Shown one piece after another: positions 44,758-54,514 of a stretch of 64,000 bases of DNA. The DNA lies in assembly GCA_017449765.1 (NCBI GenBank), contig JAFTFE010000134.1, forward strand, positions 27,656 to 91,655, read 5' to 3'. A program made the translations under genes and the position numbers. The notes under the pieces were generated by a model. It was given only the letters and a program-made list of their open reading frames with translations. It did not search any database and was not told the origin of the DNA. The stretch comes from Lachnospiraceae bacterium. GTDB taxonomy: Bacteria; Bacillota; Clostridia; Lachnospirales; Lachnospiraceae. Within the stretch, counting starts at the first letter, position 1. Each line of letters opens with the position of its first letter.

Positions 44758-45971
44758 TAAAATATCGCCTTTGGTTTCTTCTCTATCGGTCTGTAGCCTC
44801 TGTCATTCAATGCTGAAAGTATTTCTTCCTTGTGCTCAGGTCCGAATGCCTCAATGGTAATTACAAGCTCAACCGCTGAGTTACGATTAATAGTTACAAA
44901 CTGATTGTGCTCCAATTTGATAATATTGCCTTTGAGGTCAGCTATGACTCCTGCCACATTTTGAAGTTCACCCGGCTTATCAGGAAGAAGAACAGATACA
45001 TTAAATATTCTGCTCCTTGCGATAAGTCCGTGCTGTACAACGGATGAAAATGTTATGACATCCATATTTCCACCGCTTAATATGCTTACGACCTTTTGTC
45101 CCTTAGGTTCAAGGTGTTTTAGTGCAGCAACGGTAAGAAGTCCGCTGTTCTCAACGAGCATCTTGTGATTCTCAAGCATATCAAGGAAGGCAACTATAAG
45201 CTCACTGTCCTCAACGGTTATTATATCATCAAGATTCTCCTTAAGATACGGGAATATCTTCGTACCCGGAGTTTTAACCGCCGTTCCGTCTGCTATAGTA
45301 TCAACCACATCAAGTGTTGTTACCTCATTATTTATCAATGACACTTTAAGGCAGGCTGCCCCCTGCGGCTCAACTCCTATTACCTTGATATTCGGATTAA
45401 GTGTCTTTGCAAGTGTTGATACACCTGTAGCAAGTCCGCCTCCGCCTACAGGCACAAGTATTATATCAGCAAAAGGAAGCTCTTTTATAATCTCCATAGC
45501 CACCGTACTCTGACCTGTAGCCACATCAAGATCATCAAAAGGATGTACAAAGGTATATCCTTTTTCTTCTGCCAATTTAAGTGCATATTGACAGGACTCA
45601 TCATATACCTCGCCATAGAGTACAACATCCGCCCCGTATGACTTGGTTCTGTTTACCTTGATTAACGGTGTTGTAGTAGGCATAACAATCGTAGCCTTAA
45701 CACCATAAGCCTTGGCAGCATAGGCAACACCCTGTGCATGATTGCCTGCTGATGCAGTTATAAGTCCTCTTTCTCTTTCTTCGTCCGAAAGTGTGCTTAT
45801 CTTATAATAAGCACCTCTTATCTTATATGCACCTGTAAGCTGCATATTCTCAGGCTTAAGATAAACCTTATTACCACATTGCTGTGAGAAAAAATCACTT
45901 TCTATAAGTGGTGTCGGATGAACCACCTTGCTTACTATCTCATATGCTTTTTCGAATTTATCAAGTGTCAT
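44757..45971 (-). CDS. ilvA: Threonine ammonia-lyase
   Basis: A 404-residue PLP enzyme that deaminates threonine to 2-oxobutanoate, the entry to isoleucine. The PLP lysine is in LTGAYKIRGAYYK, the phosphate loop is VPVGGGGLATG, and one C-terminal ACT domain (FNVSVLLPDKPGELQNVAG) follows at about 330-404. The single ACT fits the short biosynthetic or catabolic type (IlvA/TdcB). It overlaps the RACo-like gene by one base, an unexpected pairing. Confidence 0.94.
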   Translation of the reverse strand: MTLDKFEKAYEIVSKVVHPTPLIESDFFSQQCGNKVYLKPENMQLTGAYKIRGAYYKISTLSDEERERGLITASAGNHAQGVAYAAKAYGVKATIVMPTTTPLIKVNRTKSYGADVVLYGEVYDESCQYALKLAEEKGYTFVHPFDDLDVATGQSTVAMEIIKELPFADIILVPVGGGGLATGVSTLAKTLNPNIKVIGVEPQGAACLKVSLINNEVTTLDVVDTIADGTAVKTPGTKIFPYLKENLDDIITVEDSELIVAFLDMLENHKMLVENSGLLTVAALKHLEPKGQKVVSILSGGNMDVITFSSVVQHGLIARSRIFNVSVLLPDKPGELQNVAGVIADLKGNIIKLEHNQFVTINRNSAVELVITIEAFGPEHKEEILSALNDRGYRPIEKKPKAIF

Positions 45972-46000
45972 TTATTTTCATCTCCTTATATCCATATATA

Positions 46001-46086
46001 TCATCTCGCCTATCGTAAGAATGACCTTAGTATGACCTTAGCTCGTCAAATATCAGTTTGCATATTTGTGACTGTCATTTTCCTCG
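46001..46086. repeat. Intergenic repeat, family 2, copy B
   Basis: Shares three ordered anchors with 31985-32058 (see there). Between the first and second anchors it holds a direct duplication of ATGACCTTAG (46021-46030 and 46032-46041). The variable inner part lacks the clear hairpin of copy A. It ends at the ftsY stop. Confidence 0.5.
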
Positions 46087-47307
46087 CTATACATCGAAGA
46101 GGTCATCGTCATTCTCAATTTTCTCTATATCATTATCAACTATAATCTCAATATCTGATTTCATATCAAAGTCCGCGAACAAAGCATTTACATAATCTGT
46201 AGGATTAAATCTTTGTAAATCATCAATTTTCTCGCCTATACCTATGTACTTAACCGGTACATTAAGCTCAGACTGGATTGCTATAGCTATACCACCCTTA
46301 GCCGTACCGTCAAGCTTGGTAATTATTATACCATTTATCTCAGTAACAGAGCTAAACTGTCTTGCCTGCTCTAAGGCATTTTGACCTGTGGTACCGTCAA
46401 GCACTATAAGCGACTCAACATTTGCTTCCGGATATTCTCTGGATATAACCCTTCTCATCTTGGCAAGCTCGTCCATAAGATTTTTCTTATTGTGAAGTCT
46501 TCCCGCTGTATCAATAAGTAATATATCTGTATTCCTTGACTTTGCCGCTGATACGGCATCATATACAACAGCTGACGGATCGGCACCCTCGCCCTGTGCT
46601 ATAATGTCAACGCCCGCACGATTCGACCAGGTTTTAAGCTGGTCAATTGCTGCCGCTCTGAAGGTATCAGCCGCAGCCATAAGCACCTTCTTGCCACGCT
46701 TCTTATACTGCGCCGCAAGCTTACCTATAGAAGTAGTTTTACCGACACCATTTACACCTATTACAAGCACAACCGTCTTCTTATCTTCAAAATCATAGGC
46801 ATTATCATCAACAGACATCTGATCTCTTATTATATTTACTATAAGTTGTTTACAAGCCTCTGCCTCTTTAATCTTCTGTTCCTTGACCTTAGTCTTTAAA
46901 TCATCAATGATTCTCTCAGTGGTCTCAACTCCAAGATCTGCCATAACCAGAGTTTCCTCAAGCTCATCATAGAAATCATCATCAATCTCATTAGCCTTGA
47001 AAAGATTAGCAAAGCTCTCGGCAAAATTATTTCTCGACTTGGTTAAACCTTCCTTAAGTCTCGCAAAGAAACCTTTCTTCTTCTCAGGCTCGTCAATATC
47101 ATCTTCCTGATTTTCAAATTCATCGACCGGCTCTATATCAGCATTATACTCTGTTACCGAAACCTCATCCTGAGGAAATGACACATCTAAATTATCAGGC
47201 TGAAACTCCTCCGAGCTTTCTTTAACTAAATCATCACTACTATTCAACAAATCATAATCACTTGTGATGTTTTCTTCTTCCTTTTTCTTCTTACCAAAAC
47301 CAAACAT
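46087..47307 (-). CDS. ftsY: Signal recognition particle receptor FtsY
   Basis: A 406-residue SRP GTPase. Residues 1-95 are acidic (membrane-facing A region), followed by a helical N domain and a G domain with [23 protein letters not shown] and [10 protein letters not shown]. It guides ribosome-SRP complexes to the membrane. It lies downstream of smc, and the interval contains the second copy of the long inverted-repeat element. GGAGG precedes the ATG. Confidence 0.97.
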   Translation of the reverse strand: MFGFGKKKKEEENITSDYDLLNSSDDLVKESSEEFQPDNLDVSFPQDEVSVTEYNADIEPVDEFENQEDDIDEPEKKKGFFARLKEGLTKSRNNFAESFANLFKANEIDDDFYDELEETLVMADLGVETTERIIDDLKTKVKEQKIKEAEACKQLIVNIIRDQMSVDDNAYDFEDKKTVVLVIGVNGVGKTTSIGKLAAQYKKRGKKVLMAAADTFRAAAIDQLKTWSNRAGVDIIAQGEGADPSAVVYDAVSAAKSRNTDILLIDTAGRLHNKKNLMDELAKMRRVISREYPEANVESLIVLDGTTGQNALEQARQFSSVTEINGIIITKLDGTAKGGIAIAIQSELNVPVKYIGIGEKIDDLQRFNPTDYVNALFADFDMKSDIEIIVDNDIEKIENDDDLFDV

Positions 47308-47363
47308 AAAACCCCTCCCAACTATTTACATTATAAAAATATATGTTTTTAACAATCTTTGGC

Positions 47364-47505
47364 GATGACCTTGTGCCTGTGATGATTCATAAGCAGGTAA
47401 TATGAGCCGCCGGTACTTAGCGAGGTATTATCGAGCTTAGTACCGCTGCGTGAGAATCTTAGCGAGAGCGTGCCTGCGATGAATTATCACAGGTACAAGG
47501 TCATC
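47364..47505. repeat. Intergenic inverted-repeat element, copy 2 (variable arms, conserved core)
   Basis: Arms of 27 bp (47364-47390 against 47479-47505) pair with just two G-T positions. The core (47391-47478) matches the reverse complement of the core at 1784-1871, including the GGTACT/AGTACC hairpin and the TAGCGAGAGCGTGCCTG stretch. The arms differ from those of copy 1. It lies between smc (stop at 47514) and ftsY. Confidence 0.85.
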
Positions 47506-47513
47506 TCACAAAA

Positions 47514-50500
47514 TTAGTCATCAAGTTCACTTTCGATCATATTGACGGAAACAAGTGTAGATACACCCTTCTCCTGCATAGTGATACCGTAAAGAATATC
47601 AGCCGCCTCCATTGTTCCCTTTCTATGAGTTATTACAATAAACTGTGTATCCTTGGTAAGCTTATTTAAGTATTTTGCAAATCTCTTGACATTTGAGTCA
47701 TCAAGTGCAGCCTCAATCTCATCCAAAAGACAGAAAGGCGACGGCTTAAGACTCTGAATTGCAAAAAGCAATGCTATGGCTGTAAGAGACTTCTCACCAC
47801 CGGATAACTGCATCATATTCTGGAGTTTCTTTCCAGGAGGTTGTGCAATAATCTTAATACCTGTCTCAAGCAAATCCTCCTCGTCAACTAATTCAAGGTC
47901 TGCCTTACCACCACCGAAGAGTTCTTTAAATACAGAAGCAAACATAACTCTTATATCCTTGAACTTCTCTGCAAACTGCTCCTTCATAGCTCTGTCAAGC
48001 TCATCTATAATCTGTACAAGATTAGCCTCTGCCTTGATTATGTCATCATGTTGATTCTTAAGAAACTCGTATCTTTCCGACACTTGCTTGTAGTCCTCTA
48101 TCGCATTGACATTTACAGGTCCCAAAGCTTTAATCTTGCCCTTAATCGCAGATATCTCACGTTTTAATTCCTTTATATCGTTGAATTTATCATCTCTATA
48201 CTCTACAGCCGAATTATATGTAAGCTCGTATTCCTCCCACATATAGTTATTAAGATTTTCACTTTGCTCAGATAACTTCTCTATTGAAGAATTAATCTTA
48301 AAAGCTGATTTATCAAGTCCGTTTATCTGCTCAGACAATGCTTCACGTCGGTTAAAGAAGTCCTTGTGACTGTCATTAAGAGAATTCTTCTTGTCATTAT
48401 ATTCAATAAGCTTCTGCTCCTTAATTCCTATTATTCTGTTATTCTCCTCGAGAAGTTTGTTAGTTTCTTCGACCGATTTTGAAAGTTCCAAAACCTTTTC
48501 TTCGTTTGATCCAAGCTTACTTTTAAGATTCGCAATATTCTCAGACGCCTCTCTCTCAGCAGTCTTAACTCTTGTTACGTTCTGCAATATAAAGTCATAT
48601 TGCTGCTTTACAGAGTTGAATTCTATATTTAATTTGTTAATATCCTCAGAGGATACTTCAAGCTTCTCTCTGTCTCCTACAAGCTCCTCCTCTAACTGAT
48701 TTATCCTTTCCTCAAGCTCCTTAATAGCCTTTTCCTGCTCGTTATTGTTATTGATGAGTTCTTCTTTGTTAGCATTAATATCCTTTATTTGATTGGCAAT
48801 GTCATCATTTTCACGGCTTATGCCCGCAAATACCTTCTCAATCTCAGAAAGTCTTTCAATAGTCTGATTAAGATTAAGCTCATAGGTATTCCTTCTAATA
48901 GTAATATTCTGGATATTCTCGAAGTATTTCTCTCTGTCAACTCTTAAGATATCTCTTTCCTTGGTAAGTTCTTCAATCCTATCCTGTGCATCTGATTGTG
49001 CCGACTTTAGCTTATCTATCTCCTCTGTAATCTCATCAAGCTCACGCTTTCTGCCGAGCAGATTAGAAGAATTCTTGAATGCACCACCGGTCATTGCTCC
49101 GCCCGGATTGATAAGCTCTCCCTCAAGCGTAACGATTCTTAAGCTTTGCTTGTATTTTCTTGCAAGACTTATAGCATTATCTATATTATCCGCAACTATA
49201 ATTCTGCCTAACAGATGATTGATGACCGAATTATATTTACTGTCGCATTTTACAAGAGAAGCAGCACTTCCGATAACTCCCTGTTCTTTTAAAGCATCAT
49301 TGTTTATACCGCCTCTTTCTACTATAGAATTCAAAGGCAGGAATGTAGCTCGTCCGAATCTGTTAGTCTTTAAATACTCAATCATCTTCTTGGCTGTTGC
49401 ATCATCTTCTGTTACAATATTCTGAATACTTCCGCCTAAGGCTGTCTCTATAGCTGTCTCATATTTTTTATCAACATCTATAATATCCGCAACAACCCCG
49501 ATTATCTTAGGATTATGAGTCTTCTGCTCCATAATCCTTTTGATACTGTTGCCGTATCCGTCGTATCTTTCAGTGAGGTTTCTTAATGCCTCCCTCTTGG
49601 AGTTAAGGGAAACTATCTGATCATTGTACTGCTTTATATTATCTGAAAGCTCAGCCTGCTTCTTTGCGTTATCATCCATTTTGGCAACAACATCATTATA
49701 GCCCAGGTTGCTTTCTTCAAGCTCCTTGTCCATATCAGCCAGACTTTTTTCCAGATTTTCTTTCTCATTATTATATTTTTGTTCTTCGCTCTTTTGCTCA
49801 AGAAATCTGTGATTAAGCTCGCTCTTTCTAAGATTAATATTCTCAAGCATGGTATCATATCTTCCGACCTTGGCTTTTAAATTACCGCCCTCATTAAGAT
49901 ACTCTATAATATCACTCTTGGAATCCTCGATTTCCTGTTCCTTGGAGCTTATTGAGTTCTTCAGTTTATCATACTCGTTCTTTGCATGTTCCAAGACATC
50001 ATCAGAATTATCAAGCTTCTCATCAGCCTCACTTTTTTGTTCATAGAGCTTGGCTAATTCAGCCTTGAGTCCTGCAACCTCCGCATTACCCTTTTCAATC
50101 TGCTCCAAAACATCAGACTTACTTTCTTTGTATGACTCAATCTGCTGTTTCAAGAGATTAAGCTCGCCCTCGTATTTTTGATTTAAAACCTTCTTCTCAT
50201 GTATTTCATTCTTGGTATCGTCAATTGCTTCATTATATGTATTTAACTCATTTTCAATTCTCTCATATTCTTCCTTAGCCTGATCGAATTCCTCACGAAG
50301 CCTTATGGCATCCTCTTCGACAATACTAAGATTCTTCTCGTATTCCTGCATCTGTTCTTTAGTATTATCCGCATCAAGAAGAAATGCATTTATATCAAGC
50401 TTCTTTAATTCATCCTTATATATCAGAAAGCGCCTTGCAGTCTCAGACTGCTCTTTGAGCGGTCCAACCTGCTTTTCGAGCTCTCCGAGTATATCATTTA

Positions 50501-51071
50501 CTCTCGACAAATCCTCTCTTTCTTTCTCAAGAGATTTCTCAGTCGCGAGCTTGTTCTTCTTATATTTTACTATACCGGCTGCTTCGTCAAATAATTCTCT
50601 TCTTTCCTCCGGCTTACCGCTTAATATCCTCTCTATCTGACCCTGACCGATTATAGAATATCCCTCTTTACCGATACCTGTATCAAAAAACAGTGAATTG
50701 ACATCCTTAAGACGACTTACCACACCATTTATCAGATACTCACTTTCGCCCGATCGGTATACACGTCTTGCAACCGTAACCTCATTAAAATCTATAGGCA
50801 GGCTGTGGTCGCTGTTGTCTAATGTAATGGCAACATAAGCAGAGCCCTGCGGTTTCCTCATCTCTGTTCCGGAGAATATAACATCCTCCATCTTAGCACC
50901 ACGAAGCTGTTTTGCGCTTTGCTCTCCAAGTACCCATCTTACCGCATCTGCGACATTGCTCTTACCCGAACCGTTCGGTCCTACTATACCTGTTATACCA
51001 TTATTGAATTTGAATAAAATCTTGTTGGCAAATGACTTAAAGCCATACACCTCTATACTTTTTAAATACAT
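47514..51071 (-). CDS. smc: Chromosome segregation protein SMC
   Basis: An 1185-residue SMC ATPase with Walker A (GPNGSGKSN) at about 32-40, long coiled coils, a flexible hinge (about 500-660), and the C-terminal ABC signature (LSGGEKSLTA) and Walker B (CLLDEIEAALDD). It organises and segregates DNA together with ScpA and ScpB, which are outside the window. It follows rnc by 16 nt, in the normal rnc-smc-ftsY order. Confidence 0.98.
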   Translation of the reverse strand: MYLKSIEVYGFKSFANKILFKFNNGITGIVGPNGSGKSNVADAVRWVLGEQSAKQLRGAKMEDVIFSGTEMRKPQGSAYVAITLDNSDHSLPIDFNEVTVARRVYRSGESEYLINGVVSRLKDVNSLFFDTGIGKEGYSIIGQGQIERILSGKPEERRELFDEAAGIVKYKKNKLATEKSLEKEREDLSRVNDILGELEKQVGPLKEQSETARRFLIYKDELKKLDINAFLLDADNTKEQMQEYEKNLSIVEEDAIRLREEFDQAKEEYERIENELNTYNEAIDDTKNEIHEKKVLNQKYEGELNLLKQQIESYKESKSDVLEQIEKGNAEVAGLKAELAKLYEQKSEADEKLDNSDDVLEHAKNEYDKLKNSISSKEQEIEDSKSDIIEYLNEGGNLKAKVGRYDTMLENINLRKSELNHRFLEQKSEEQKYNNEKENLEKSLADMDKELEESNLGYNDVVAKMDDNAKKQAELSDNIKQYNDQIVSLNSKREALRNLTERYDGYGNSIKRIMEQKTHNPKIIGVVADIIDVDKKYETAIETALGGSIQNIVTEDDATAKKMIEYLKTNRFGRATFLPLNSIVERGGINNDALKEQGVIGSAASLVKCDSKYNSVINHLLGRIIVADNIDNAISLARKYKQSLRIVTLEGELINPGGAMTGGAFKNSSNLLGRKRELDEITEEIDKLKSAQSDAQDRIEELTKERDILRVDREKYFENIQNITIRRNTYELNLNQTIERLSEIEKVFAGISRENDDIANQIKDINANKEELINNNNEQEKAIKELEERINQLEEELVGDREKLEVSSEDINKLNIEFNSVKQQYDFILQNVTRVKTAEREASENIANLKSKLGSNEEKVLELSKSVEETNKLLEENNRIIGIKEQKLIEYNDKKNSLNDSHKDFFNRREALSEQINGLDKSAFKINSSIEKLSEQSENLNNYMWEEYELTYNSAVEYRDDKFNDIKELKREISAIKGKIKALGPVNVNAIEDYKQVSERYEFLKNQHDDIIKAEANLVQIIDELDRAMKEQFAEKFKDIRVMFASVFKELFGGGKADLELVDEEDLLETGIKIIAQPPGKKLQNMMQLSGGEKSLTAIALLFAIQSLKPSPFCLLDEIEAALDDSNVKRFAKYLNKLTKDTQFIVITHRKGTMEAADILYGITMQEKGVSTLVSVNMIESELDD

Positions 51072-51087
51072 AATCTACCTAACCAAT

Positions 51088-51768
51088 CTATATTAATCCT
51101 AAGTTCTTTAATGCATTAAATGCAGCTGTCTGCTCTGCTGTCTTCTTGGAATGTCCCTTACCATCAGCGATTATCTCATCTCCAAGTGATACATTTACAT
51201 GAAATGTTTTATCATGCTCCGGACCTTCTTCACTTAATAAATTATATTTAAGTGCCTTATCCTCTTTTTGTGATACCTCCTGAAGCTTCGTCTTTGAATC
51301 ATAATAAAGCTTCTTATGCTCAATATCCGTAAGCAGATATTTTTTTATAAAGCTTTGCGAAGCCTCAATACCTCCATCAAGATACATAGCACCGATAAGA
51401 GATTCAAACATATCACACAGAATTGAATCTCTGTTCTGTCCTCCTGTATGTTTCTCACCCTTACTGAAATATCCGTAGGTTCCCAATTTTAAATCTCTGG
51501 AAATCTTTGACAGGGTAAATTCACACACAAGACTTGCTCTTAATTTGGTAAGATCTCCTTCAGACATATCAGGATACTCTGTAAATAAATAATTACTTAC
51601 AACATATTCAAGTATCGCATCACCTAAAAACTCATATCTTTCGTAAGACTCTTTTTTACCAATCATGATCTCATTTGTATAAGATTTATGGGTAAATGCT
51701 GTCTCAAGATGTGATATATCCTTAAATTTATATTCTATTTGCTTTTCCAATTCGGAATAATTATTCAT
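51088..51768 (-). CDS. rnc: Ribonuclease III
   Basis: A 226-residue RNase III. It has the signature ERYEFLGDAILEYV, the metal-binding DMFESLIGAMYLD and a C-terminal double-strand-binding domain (about 155-226, GKGHSKKTAEQTAAFNALK). It processes rRNA and cuts duplex RNA. It starts 29 nt after plsX. acpP, which usually lies between plsX and rnc, is absent. Confidence 0.97.
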   Translation of the reverse strand: MNNYSELEKQIEYKFKDISHLETAFTHKSYTNEIMIGKKESYERYEFLGDAILEYVVSNYLFTEYPDMSEGDLTKLRASLVCEFTLSKISRDLKLGTYGYFSKGEKHTGGQNRDSILCDMFESLIGAMYLDGGIEASQSFIKKYLLTDIEHKKLYYDSKTKLQEVSQKEDKALKYNLLSEEGPEHDKTFHVNVSLGDEIIADGKGHSKKTAEQTAAFNALKNLGLI

Positions 51769-51797
51769 AATTATAATTCATCCTCAGATTACAAGCT

Positions 51798-52817
51798 TTA
51801 CTGCTCTTTGTCGTTTACACTTTCAAATGCAGCAACAATCTTGCCGTTTACATCATTTATTATAAAGTTTCTGCACTGTTCTATGGCAGTTCTTACCTCA
51901 GAATTCTTGGAATTACCATGTATTTTAACTACAAGACCTTTCAAACCAAGAAGAGGTGCGCCACCCTTGTCATCTGCTTTAAATCTCTTAAAACGCTCTG
52001 TAAGCTTGGACTTAATTAATACAGCGCCAATTTTAGTCTTTAGATTTGACATAAGAGTTCCCTTAATCTCAGCAAGGAACATCGAACCTACACCCTCAAA
52101 GAATTTAAGCAGACAATTACCGGTAAATGCCTCACATACAAGCACGTCTGCCTTGCCCTCAGGTATATCTCTTGCCTCTATGCTTCCTACGAAATTAATA
52201 TCCTTACATTCCCTAAGAAGCGGTATAGTCTCCTTAACAAGCGCATTTCCTTTTTCATCTTCTGTACCTATATTAATTATTCCAACCCTCGGATTTTTTA
52301 CTCCGACTATACTTTCCATATATATTGAGCCCATCTTTGCAAACTGTACCAGCACATCAGGCTTTGCATCTACATTTGCACCGCAGTCAATAAGAAGTGC
52401 ATCTGATTTCTTAGTAGGAATAAGCGGCGCAAGCGGGGTTCTTCTGACTCCCTTTGCACGACCTACTATGAACTGTCCTCCGGCCAATATTGCGCCTGAG
52501 TTTCCTGCAGATATTACGCATTGTGACGAGCCGTCTTTAACAGTATTAAGTGCGACAACAAGTGATGAATCTTTTTTTCTTCTTATCGCATCTACAGGAG
52601 CATCATGGCAGGTAATAATCTCAGTTGAATTTATTATAGATACCCTGTTTTCGTCACATTCATATTTTTTAACAAGCGGCTTAAGTTCGGCCTCATTACC
52701 TACTAAAATTATATCAAAATCATCATGAAGCTTAAGAGCCTCTGAAACTCCATGTACCATAGGCTCACTTCCGTTATCACCGCCAAGTGTATCTATTGTA
52801 ATCTTCATTTTATCCAT
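51798..52817 (-). CDS. plsX: Phosphate acyltransferase PlsX
   Basis: A 339-residue enzyme making acyl-phosphate from acyl-ACP for phospholipid synthesis. Markers are the TLGGDNGSEPMVHGV start, ALNTVKDGSSQCVISAGNSGA, LLIDCGANVDAKP and the GTEDEKGN segment. GGAG precedes the ATG. A consensus promoter precedes the gene, after the rpmF terminator. Confidence 0.96.
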   Translation of the reverse strand: MDKMKITIDTLGGDNGSEPMVHGVSEALKLHDDFDIILVGNEAELKPLVKKYECDENRVSIINSTEIITCHDAPVDAIRRKKDSSLVVALNTVKDGSSQCVISAGNSGAILAGGQFIVGRAKGVRRTPLAPLIPTKKSDALLIDCGANVDAKPDVLVQFAKMGSIYMESIVGVKNPRVGIINIGTEDEKGNALVKETIPLLRECKDINFVGSIEARDIPEGKADVLVCEAFTGNCLLKFFEGVGSMFLAEIKGTLMSNLKTKIGAVLIKSKLTERFKRFKADDKGGAPLLGLKGLVVKIHGNSKNSEVRTAIEQCRNFIINDVNGKIVAAFESVNDKEQ

Positions 52818-52906
52818 TTTATATCTCCTTATTTATCCGGGTTTTAAAAATGCTTATTCTAATTATCATACATTCAATAGATCTTTAAACATAAACATAC
52901 CAAAAT

Positions 52907-52935
52907 ATTATAGCTGTTCAAGACAAAATAGTCAA
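52907..52935 (-). promoter_or_regulatory. Promoter of plsX-rnc-smc
   Basis: On the minus strand TTGACT (52930-52935), 17 nt, TATAAT (52907-52912), directly downstream of the rpmF terminator. No FapR-type operator was seen. Confidence 0.75.
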
Positions 52936-52949
52936 CAATTGACAAAATA

Positions 52950-52985
52950 AAAAAGATATTAAACATTTATGCTTAATATCTTTTT
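52950..52985 (-). terminator. Terminator after rpmF
   Basis: AAAAAGATATTAA pairs with TTAATATCTTTTT around a 10-base loop, with a T-rich 3' side on the minus strand. It lies 28 nt after the rpmF stop. Confidence 0.85.
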
Positions 52986-53012
52986 AAAATCTCTGATTTT
53001 GATTAAAATATA

Positions 53013-53195
53013 CTAACCAACCTTAACGATTTCCTTTTTATTATATGAACCACAAGCCTTGCATACTCTGTGTGGCATCATAAGCTCTCCACACTTGCTG
53101 CACTTTACTAATCCAGGTACATCCATCTTCCAATTAGCTCTACGCTTGTCTCTTCTTGCCTTTGAAGTTCTGTTCTTTGGACAAATTGCTCCCAC
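53013..53195 (-). CDS. rpmF: Ribosomal protein bL32
   Basis: A 60-residue bL32 with a GTG start behind GGAGG (spacing 9). The core TSKARRDKRRANWK and the zinc-ribbon cysteines (CSKCG and CKACG) are present. It carries ICPKN in place of the common VPKRK, as in related Clostridia. The DUF177 gene (yceD), which normally precedes rpmF, is missing; ackA lies 88 nt upstream. Confidence 0.96.
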   Translation of the reverse strand: MGAICPKNRTSKARRDKRRANWKMDVPGLVKCSKCGELMMPHRVCKACGSYNKKEIVKVG

Positions 53196-53229
53196 GGTTT
53201 TACACCTCCTTAAAAATCACACTTTACGT

Positions 53230-53258
53230 ATTATACAAATTTTGGATTATAATGTCAA
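53230..53258 (-). promoter_or_regulatory. Consensus promoter of rpmF
   Basis: TTGACA (53253-53258), 17 nt, TATAAT (53230-53235) on the minus strand, about 35 nt before the start codon. Confidence 0.85.
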
Positions 53259-53283
53259 CTAAAATTTTAATTTTTTATCGAAT

Positions 53284-54474
53284 CTATACAAGAGCGGCCG
53301 TCTCTCTTGCAATTGCAAGTTCCTCATTAGTAGGTATAACATATACTGCAACCTTTGAATCCTCAGTTGATATGCGGACTTCCTCGCCTCTTTTTGAATT
53401 AGCTTCATCATCAAGCTTAATCCCCAAATAACCTAACCTCTTACATACGAGACTTCTTACTGTCTTATTATTCTCTCCGACACCTGCTGTAAATGTAATT
53501 GCATCAACACCATTCATAGCTGCTACATATCCGCCTATAAATTTAGCTGCCTGATAAGCAAATACTTCTACAGCAATTCTGCACCTTTCATCACCATTTG
53601 CTATACCTTCATCCAAATCTCTGAAATCACTTGATTTACCGGATATAACATACATACCGGAATCTTTATTTAATATATTCATAATTTCGGATATGCTTTT
53701 GTTTTCTTTATTCGCTATATACTCTATGATAGCCGGGTCAATATTACCGCTTCTTGTACCCATAGCAATACCCTCAAGAGGTGTAAAGCCCATAGTCGTA
53801 TCTACAGATTTGCCGCCATCTACAGCACATATACTTGAACCGCTTCCCAAATGACACACAATAATCTTAGTATCCTTAATATCTTTCTTCATAACCTCTG
53901 CTGTTCTTTTAGAAACAAAGCTGTGGCTTGTACCATGAAATCCATAGCGTCTTATCTTATACTTTTCGTAATATTCATAAGGAATACCATAAATATAAGC
54001 ATAATCGGGCATAGTCTGATGAAACGCCGTATCAAAGACTGCAACCTGAGGTACATCAGGCATAAGCTTGGCGCATGCATGTATACCTATTAAATTGGCA
54101 GGATTATGTAACGGAGCAAGCTCCGAACATTCTTCTATAGCTGCTATAACATCATCATCTATCTTTGCAGATGATGCAAACTTTTCTCCGCCATGTACAA
54201 CCCTGTGTCCTATAGCATCTATCTCAGACAATGAGCTTATGGCACCGGTATTTTCATTAATAAGATTATCTATAACAAGCTTGACAGCTGCACTGTGATC
54301 CGGCATAGGAGCCTCGGTTGTAACTTTATCCTTACCCGTGGTCTGATGTGTAATAAATGAACCGTCAATCTTAATTCTTTCACATATTCCCTTTGCAAGC
54401 ATCTGCTCAGAATCCGAGTCAATAAGCTGATATTTAAGAGATGAACTTCCACAGTTAATTACCAATATTTTCAT
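53284..54474 (-). CDS. ackA: Acetate kinase
   Basis: A 396-residue enzyme that makes ATP and acetate from acetyl phosphate. Diagnostic segments: VINCGSSSLKYQL, the GFHGTSHSFVSKR loop, CHLGSGSSICAVDGGKSVDT and TFTAGVGENN. It follows pta by 40 nt, forming the acetate-producing pair. Confidence 0.98.
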   Translation of the reverse strand: MKILVINCGSSSLKYQLIDSDSEQMLAKGICERIKIDGSFITHQTTGKDKVTTEAPMPDHSAAVKLVIDNLINENTGAISSLSEIDAIGHRVVHGGEKFASSAKIDDDVIAAIEECSELAPLHNPANLIGIHACAKLMPDVPQVAVFDTAFHQTMPDYAYIYGIPYEYYEKYKIRRYGFHGTSHSFVSKRTAEVMKKDIKDTKIIVCHLGSGSSICAVDGGKSVDTTMGFTPLEGIAMGTRSGNIDPAIIEYIANKENKSISEIMNILNKDSGMYVISGKSSDFRDLDEGIANGDERCRIAVEVFAYQAAKFIGGYVAAMNGVDAITFTAGVGENNKTVRSLVCKRLGYLGIKLDDEANSKRGEEVRISTEDSKVAVYVIPTNEELAIARETAALV

Positions 54475-54514
54475 TTATATGTATCCTTCCTTATCTATAA
54501 CAATTAGTGACTAA

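Noticed and set aside
51739-52728. A 329-codon open frame on the plus strand across plsX
   Set aside because: It is antisense to a clear plsX gene, has serine/proline-rich shadow composition and no ribosome site, and its product matches no family I know.
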